A DNA stretch of 64,000 nt from Streptomyces alboniger (GTDB lineage: Bacteria; Actinomycetota; Actinomycetes; Streptomycetales; Streptomycetaceae): NCBI RefSeq assembly GCF_008704395.1, contig NZ_CP023695.1:6262001-6326000 (forward strand), written 5' to 3'. A program made the translations under genes and the position numbers. Of the stretch, positions 61,426-64,000 are shown piece after piece (position 1 is the first letter of the stretch; each line of letters starts with the position of its first letter). The notes under the pieces are model-generated. The model made no database searches. It was not told the origin of the DNA and saw only the letters and a list, made by a program, of their open reading frames with translations.

Positions 61426-62523
61426 ATGAACGCAATGACGCGTCGCGTCGTCATAGGCACGGCCGCGGTTTCGATGGCACTGGCCATGACCGCGTGCGGC
61501 AAGGCCGGAGACGGCGAGGACAAGGGCAGCGGCGGCGACGACAAGACCATCGGTCTGCTGCTCCCCGAGAACAAGACGACCCGGTACGAGACCTTCGACC
61601 GCCCCATCATGGAGGCGAAGATCAAGGCACTCTGCTCGGACTGCGAGATCAAGTACAACAACGCCGCTCAGGACATCGAGAACCAGAAGAAGCAGTTCGA
61701 CGCGCTGATCACCCAGGGCGTCAAGGTGATCATTCTGGACGCGGTCGACTACAAGTCGACGAAGTCCTGGGTCGAGCGGGCCGACAAGCAGGGCGTGAAG
61801 GTCGTCGCGTACGACCGTCTCGCCGAGGGCCCCCTCGCGGCCTACGTCTCGTACGACAACGAGAAGATCGGCCGCCTCCAGGGCGGGGCCATGGTCAAGG
61901 CGCTCGGCGCCAAGGCCAAGGACGCCAACGTGGTCATGATCAACGGCTCGCCGACCGACCCGAACGCCCCCTTCTTCAAGAAGGGCGCCCACTCGGTGCT
62001 CGACAAGAAGGTCAAGAAGATCGCGTACGAGCAGGACATCCCGGACTGGTCGCCCGACGAGGCGAACAAGAAGATGTCCTCCGCGATCGACAAGCTCGGC
62101 AAGGACGGCATCCAGGGCGTCTACGCCGCCAACGACGGCATGGCGGGCGGCGTGATCACCGCGCTGAAGCAGCGCGGCATCAAGGTCCCGGTGGGTGGCC
62201 AGGACGCCGAGCTGGCGGGCGTGCAGCGCCTGCTGAGCGGCGACCAGGACTACACGATCTACAAGGAGATCAAGCCGGAGGCCGAGACCACCGCCGAGAT
62301 CGCCGTGGCCCTGCTCAAGGGCAAGGCCGTCGACGCCCTGACCGACCGCAAGGTCGACTCGCTCAGCGGCGACTTCAAGGGGATCCCCGCCAAGCTGTAC
62401 GACGCGCAGGCGATCACCAAGGACGAGGTCGCCGAGACGATCGTCAAGGACAAGGTCTACAAGGTCAGCGAGATCTGCACCGCCCAGTACAAGAAGGCGT
62501 GCGACGCGGCGGGCATCAAGTAA
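61426..62523 (+). CDS. xylF: xylose ABC transporter substrate-binding lipoprotein
   Basis: The 365-residue protein has a lipoprotein signal ending in the lipobox MTAC (VSMALAMTACGKAGDGEDKG). It has the periplasmic-binding-protein type 1 fold: TIGLLLPENKTTRYETFDRP, VKVIILDAVDYKSTKSWVER, AANDGMAGGVITALKQRGIK and VPVGGQDAELAGVQRLLSGD. These match XylF of the CUT2 family. ATG 61426 has GGGAGG upstream; ATG 61435 is possible. A hairpin separates it from xylG, probably allowing higher expression of the binding protein. Confidence 0.93.
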   Translation: MNAMTRRVVIGTAAVSMALAMTACGKAGDGEDKGSGGDDKTIGLLLPENKTTRYETFDRPIMEAKIKALCSDCEIKYNNAAQDIENQKKQFDALITQGVKVIILDAVDYKSTKSWVERADKQGVKVVAYDRLAEGPLAAYVSYDNEKIGRLQGGAMVKALGAKAKDANVVMINGSPTDPNAPFFKKGAHSVLDKKVKKIAYEQDIPDWSPDEANKKMSSAIDKLGKDGIQGVYAANDGMAGGVITALKQRGIKVPVGGQDAELAGVQRLLSGDQDYTIYKEIKPEAETTAEIAVALLKGKAVDALTDRKVDSLSGDFKGIPAKLYDAQAITKDEVAETIVKDKVYKVSEICTAQYKKACDAAGIK

Positions 62524-62570
62524 CTCCCGCGACTGCCGCGGACGGCTACGCCGTTCGCACCCCCCGGGCT

Positions 62571-62600
62571 CCGTGGGGCGTTCGTGAGAGCGCTCCACGG
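62571..62600 (+). promoter_or_regulatory. intercistronic hairpin between xylF and xylG
   Basis: CCGTGGGGCG (62571-62580) pairs with CGCTCCACGG (62591-62600) with one G-T wobble around a ten-base loop. Such hairpins after binding-protein genes often stabilise the upstream message or attenuate the downstream genes. Confidence 0.7.
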
Positions 62601-62664
62601 GCCGCTGCCCTGCTCTCGCTGTACCACCATCCCCGCCGGTCAGGCGGCGAAGGAGATGATTCAC

Positions 62665-63456
62665 GTGTCCGCTACGCCCGTGCTGGCGTTGCGCGGGGTC
62701 TCCAAGCGGTTCGGCGCCGTCCAGGCGCTCACGGACGTAGACCTCGAAATCCACACCGGTGAGGTGGTCGCCCTGGTCGGCGACAACGGCGCCGGCAAGT
62801 CCACCCTCGTCAAGACGATCTCGGGCGTTCACCCGATCGACGACGGCGTCATCGAGTGGGAGGGCCGCCCGGTCCGCATCGGCCGGCCGCACGACGCCCA
62901 GAACCTCGGCGTGGCCACCGTCTACCAGGACCTCGCCCTCTGCGACAACCTCGACGTCGTCGCCAACCTCTTCCTCGGCAGCGAGCTGAAGAGCGCCTCC
63001 GTCCTCGACGAGATCAAGATGGAGAAGCGGGCCAGGGAACTCCTGGACACCCTCTCCATCCGCATCCCCAGCGTCCGCATCCCCGTCGCGGCGCTCTCCG
63101 GCGGTCAGCGCCAGGTCGTCGCGATCGCCCGCGCGCTGGTCGGCGACCCCAAGGTCGTCATCCTCGACGAGCCCACCGCGGCCCTCGGCGTCGAGCAGAC
63201 CGCGCAGGTCCTCGACCTGGTCGAGCGGCTGCGCGAGCGCGGCCACGGCGTGATCCTCATCAGCCACAACATGGCCGACGTGCGGGCCGTCGCGGACAAG
63301 GTCGCGGTGCTGCGGCTCGGCCGCAACAACGGCACGTTCTCCGTCGCCGGCACCACCAACGAAGAGATCATCGCCGCGATCACCGGCGCCACGGACAACG
63401 CCGTGACCCGCCGCAAGGCGCGTACGGCCACGGCACCGAAGGAGGGAGCGAAGTGA
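62665..63456 (+). CDS. xylG: xylose ABC transporter ATP-binding protein
   Basis: The 263-residue protein is a single ABC ATPase domain: Walker A VALVGDNGAGKSTLVKTISG, Q-loop YQDLALCDNLDVVANLFLG, signature AALSGGQRQVVAIARALVGD, and Walker B VVILDEPTAALGV with the switch histidine in ILISHNMADV. CUT2 ATPases of E. coli type have two fused domains; actinobacterial xylose relatives often have one, as here. GTG 62665 is chosen because AAGGAG lies nine bases upstream; ATG 62656 touches that site. It overlaps xylH by GTGA. Confidence 0.92.
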   Translation: MSATPVLALRGVSKRFGAVQALTDVDLEIHTGEVVALVGDNGAGKSTLVKTISGVHPIDDGVIEWEGRPVRIGRPHDAQNLGVATVYQDLALCDNLDVVANLFLGSELKSASVLDEIKMEKRARELLDTLSIRIPSVRIPVAALSGGQRQVVAIARALVGDPKVVILDEPTAALGVEQTAQVLDLVERLRERGHGVILISHNMADVRAVADKVAVLRLGRNNGTFSVAGTTNEEIIAAITGATDNAVTRRKARTATAPKEGAK

Positions 63457-64000
63457 GCGACCTCGCCAAGACCCCGACGAGCACCGACTCCGACACCCCG
63501 GCCCCGGCGGCCCCGGTCCCCGCCGTCGACCCGCGCCTCCTCGTCCGCGAGGAGGGCCTGGCCGGCTACTGGACCGAGTTCAAGCGCAAGATGCGCGGCG
63601 GCGAGCTGGGCTCGCTGCCCGTCGTCATCGGCCTGATCGTCATCGCGGTCGTCTTCCAGCTGAAGAACGACCACTTCCTGGACGCGAGCAGCCTCGCGAA
63701 CATCGCGGTCTTCACCTCCGGCCTCGGCATCATGGCCGTCGGCATCGTCTTCGTCCTGCTGCTCGGCGAGATCGACCTCTCGGTCGGCTCGGTCGCGGGC
63801 ATGGGCGCGGCGGTCTGGGCCGTGCTGAGCGTCACCCACGACCTGAACGACTGGCTCGCCGTCGTCATCGCCGTCCTGGCCGGCCTGGCCATCGGCGCCG
63901 TCCACGGGTTCTTCTTCGCCAAGATCGGCGTACCCGCCTTCGTGGTCACCCTGGCGGGCTTCCTCGGCTGGAGCGGCCTCCAGATCTGGCTGATGGGCGG
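63453..64000 (+). CDS. xylH: xylose ABC transporter permease (3' end off window)
   Basis: The frame starts at GTG 63453, overlapping the xylG stop, and stays open to the right edge (182 codons). After a Pro/Thr/Ala-rich cytoplasmic front come GELGSLPVVIGLIVIAVVFQ, FTSGLGIMAVGIVFVLLLGE, IDLSVGSVAGMGAAVWAVLS and VHGFFFAKIGVPAFVVTLAG. These are hallmarks of the RbsC/XylH permease family; the LLGEIDLSVGS motif is especially diagnostic. Roughly the N-terminal 40-45 percent of the protein is present. Confidence 0.93.
   Translation, partial: MSDLAKTPTSTDSDTPAPAAPVPAVDPRLLVREEGLAGYWTEFKRKMRGGELGSLPVVIGLIVIAVVFQLKNDHFLDASSLANIAVFTSGLGIMAVGIVFVLLLGEIDLSVGSVAGMGAAVWAVLSVTHDLNDWLAVVIAVLAGLAIGAVHGFFFAKIGVPAFVVTLAGFLGWSGLQIWLMG

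Overview
The window is very GC-rich throughout, uses GTG and TTG starts freely, and is packed with Streptomyces-type families. It is almost certainly a chromosomal segment of a Streptomyces species. The block from a helix-turn-helix/MurA fusion through aconitase to NgcEFG, a ROK regulator and XylFGH is, from memory, the order seen around SCO5998-SCO6011 of S. coelicolor (not checked here). No tRNA, rRNA, CRISPR array or insertion sequence was recognised.

Region 1 (1-14 kb) is one flank of a contractile injection system (CIS, phage-tail-like) locus. Minus-strand genes encode the sheath, inner tube, two small tail proteins and a repeat-rich disordered protein that runs off the left edge. Further right are the AAA+ ATPase (Pvc15/Cis15 type) and the DUF4255 tail-terminator (Pvc16/Cis16 type), preceded by a LuxR-type regulator. 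Between these blocks, on the plus strand, lie a large SARP/NB-ARC/TPR regulator and two paralogous single-pass membrane proteins. The membrane proteins share a beta-sandwich front and carry different outer domains, one peptidoglycan-binding-like and one ricin-like. In-frame TTA codons (bldA-dependent in Streptomyces) were found in the regulator (one) and the ricin-like membrane protein (two).

Region 2 (14-27.5 kb) holds a flavodoxin, a small unknown protein, the Hen1/Pnkp RNA-repair pair, arginine deiminase, an APC permease and a probable conflict system. The last is a trypco2 protein followed by a trypsin-STAND NTPase whose frame is cut by one amber codon just before the P-loop. An anti-sigma-type ATPase follows.

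Region 3 (27.6-36 kb) is an aryl-CoA catabolic cluster: enoyl-CoA hydratase, a monooxygenase/Old-Yellow-Enzyme fusion, a PaaX-type repressor, an aryl-CoA ligase, an acyl-CoA dehydrogenase and RidA. Both promoter regions share a 12-bp motif that probably is the PaaX operator. Two of the enzymes carry unusual repeat-derived insertions.

Region 4 (36-53 kb) has a lipoprotein, the HTH-MurA fusion, a Tat-exported amidohydrolase with a divergent LacI regulator, a PAP2 membrane enzyme, and aconitase with what look like TamR and iron-box operators. A serine hydrolase, a GH92 mannosidase with a LacI-type operator, and two decayed genes follow.

Region 5 (53-64 kb) is sugar import: NgcEFG, a second ABC triad, a ROK regulator and XylFGH, the last gene cut by the right edge. 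DasR-like sites precede both triads, neither triad has its own ATPase, and the ROK gene and xylF share a promoter motif.
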